A stretch of DNA of 7,470 nt from Treponema sp. (GTDB taxonomy: Bacteria > Spirochaetota > Spirochaetia > Treponematales > Treponemataceae). Positions 7,165 to 7,470 of the stretch are shown here, piece after piece (the first letter of the stretch is position 1; the number at the start of each line of letters is the position of its first letter). Both the position numbers and the translations under genes were made by a program. The DNA lies in NCBI GenBank assembly GCA_017622055.1, contig JAGARY010000088.1, positions 1-7,470 on the forward strand. Direction: 5' to 3'. A model generated the notes under the pieces. The model searched no databases. It was not told the origin of the DNA and saw only the letters and a program-made list of their open reading frames with translations.

Positions 7165-7196
7165 CGTCACTGCGAGCCGAAGGCGTGGCAGTCTAG
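7165..7196 (+). repeat. Interspersed GTCATTGCGAG-type repeat, copy D
   Basis: The stretch reads CGTCACTGCGAGCC, then GAAGGCGTGGCAGTCTAG. It matches copy B in its forward orientation at both ends, with T-to-C and A-to-G changes and a shortened centre. It begins 10 bases after the purM terminator. Confidence 0.65.
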
Positions 7197-7215
7197 TGTG
7201 GCATATTAATTATTT

Positions 7216-7241
7216 GGCTTGTTTCGCTTTGCTCGTAATCA
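7216..7241 (-). repeat. Interspersed GTCATTGCGAG-type repeat, copy E (strongly degenerate)
   Basis: Read on the minus strand, TGATTACGAGCAAAGC then GAAACAAGCC resembles the repeat variant with a GCGAGC-AAAGCGAAGCAATCC core, with several substitutions. It is inverted relative to copy D 20 bases away, recalling the A/B inverted pair after DUF2147. The match is partial, so this is a tentative call. Confidence 0.45.
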
Positions 7242-7285
7242 TATCTATATGACATTTTAAACAAATGTATTTATTTAATATTCTA

Positions 7286-7313
7286 TTGAAAAATAAAATA
7301 AAGGTGATATAAT
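7286..7313 (+). promoter_or_regulatory. Promoter P1, near-consensus sigma-70 type
   Basis: TTGAAA (7286-7291), a 16-base spacer, and TATAAT (7308-7313) with TG one base before it (extended -10). The predicted transcript start is near 7320, inside the -35 box of P2. No reading frame of note follows within the window. Confidence 0.65.
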
Positions 7314-7318
7314 ATATA

Positions 7319-7346
7319 TTGACATGTTAGAAATTAGACGTATACT
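7319..7346 (+). promoter_or_regulatory. Promoter P2, near-consensus sigma-70 type
   Basis: TTGACA (7319-7324) is a perfect -35 box. It is separated by 16 bases from TATACT (7341-7346), one mismatch from the -10 consensus. Transcription should start near 7353, at the end of the first TTCTCAG unit. P1 and P2 point the same way and are spaced by 33 bases. Confidence 0.7.
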
Positions 7347-7402
7347 TTCTCAGTTCTCAGTTCTCAGTTCTCAGTTCTCAGTTCTCAGTTCTCAGTTCTC
7401 AG
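7347..7402. repeat. Perfect heptamer tandem array, 8 x TTCTCAG
   Basis: Eight identical consecutive TTCTCAG units fill 56 bases, starting on the base after the P2 -10 box and ending before CTAAGATAG. There is not one substitution, which suggests recent expansion or continuing slippage. The array is non-coding and would lie at the 5' end of a P2 transcript. Confidence 0.97.
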
Positions 7403-7470
7403 CTAAGATAGTATCGTATAATAATTACTCAAAAAAAGACCCACAAAGGGCGTTTTAAAACGCCCTTTGT
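7353..7470 (+). ncRNA. Candidate short non-coding RNA or untranslated leader
   Basis: The stretch from the P2 start to the window edge would make an RNA of at least about 118 bases. Its 5' end would be CU-rich heptamer repeats, followed by an AU-rich middle and a terminal stable hairpin at 7443-7470. No start codon with SD and no ORF of useful length is seen in it. It fits the promoter-body-terminator layout of a small RNA gene but matches no RNA family I recognise. Equally, it could be the leader of a gene beyond the window. Confidence 0.25.
7431..7470. terminator. Perfect 28-base palindrome, probable bidirectional terminator (cut by window edge)
   Basis: Positions 7443-7470 are perfectly self-complementary: arms ACAAAGGGCG and CGCCCTTTGT around TTTTAAAA. 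On the minus strand the hairpin is followed after GGGTC by seven T (complement of 7431-7437), so it would terminate transcription entering from the right. If the sequence beyond 7470 continues with GGGTC and a T tract, the stem lengthens and it also terminates plus-strand RNA from P1/P2. The window ends before this can be seen. Confidence 0.65.

Noticed and set aside
7347..7402. CRISPR array
   Set aside because: The units are 7 bases with no spacers; this is a simple tandem repeat.
7109..7470. tRNA or other known RNA gene, or a small protein, in the final gene-free stretch
   Set aside because: No cloverleaf with a TTC-arm motif was found, and no SD-preceded frame of useful length on either strand.

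Overview
The window is about 7.5 kb of low-GC bacterial DNA with a short-spaced housekeeping layout. Codon use is strongly A/T-ending in all four genes. The genes, a spirochaete-style DUF2147 exported protein and the short intergenic repeats together suggest a gut-type Treponema or close relative. That placement is an inference from overall character, not from a marker gene. Four intact protein genes are present: gatA, a DUF2147 secreted protein, a large family 2 glycoside hydrolase on the minus strand, and purM.

Layout. At 22-2059, on the plus strand, gatA (glutamyl-tRNA amidotransferase subunit A) is followed after 31 bases by a small exported DUF2147 protein. No terminator lies between them, so they may be co-transcribed. 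At 2060-2315 there is a non-coding spacer with a 7-base-period A-rich tandem repeat, three copies of an interspersed repeat with ends GTCATTGCGAG / GTGGCAATC, and a strong hairpin terminator. At 2316-5849, on the minus strand, lies a 1177-residue beta-galactosidase-type GH2 enzyme converging on that terminator. At 5850-6013 is a divergent AT-rich promoter region. At 6014-7108, on the plus strand, is purM (AIR synthetase). At 7109-7470 is a gene-free stretch of 362 bases. It holds the purM terminator, two more degenerate copies of the interspersed repeat, two near-consensus sigma-70-type promoters in tandem, eight perfect copies of TTCTCAG starting directly after the second -10 box, and a perfect 28-base palindrome at the window edge.

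The genes do not form one pathway. gatA (translation) and purM (purine synthesis) are core functions. The GH2 enzyme is an isolated carbohydrate gene between them, with no visible transporter or regulator. It has no signal peptide and about 20 cysteines, so it probably acts in the cytoplasm on imported oligosaccharides, although its C-terminus carries domains that look like carbohydrate-binding modules.

The part least explained by ordinary annotation is the right end. Two good promoters point into a 56-base heptamer array and then a terminator-like palindrome, with no reading frame to account for them. A short non-coding RNA, or a copy-number-variable leader for a gene beyond the window, are the two readings worth testing.
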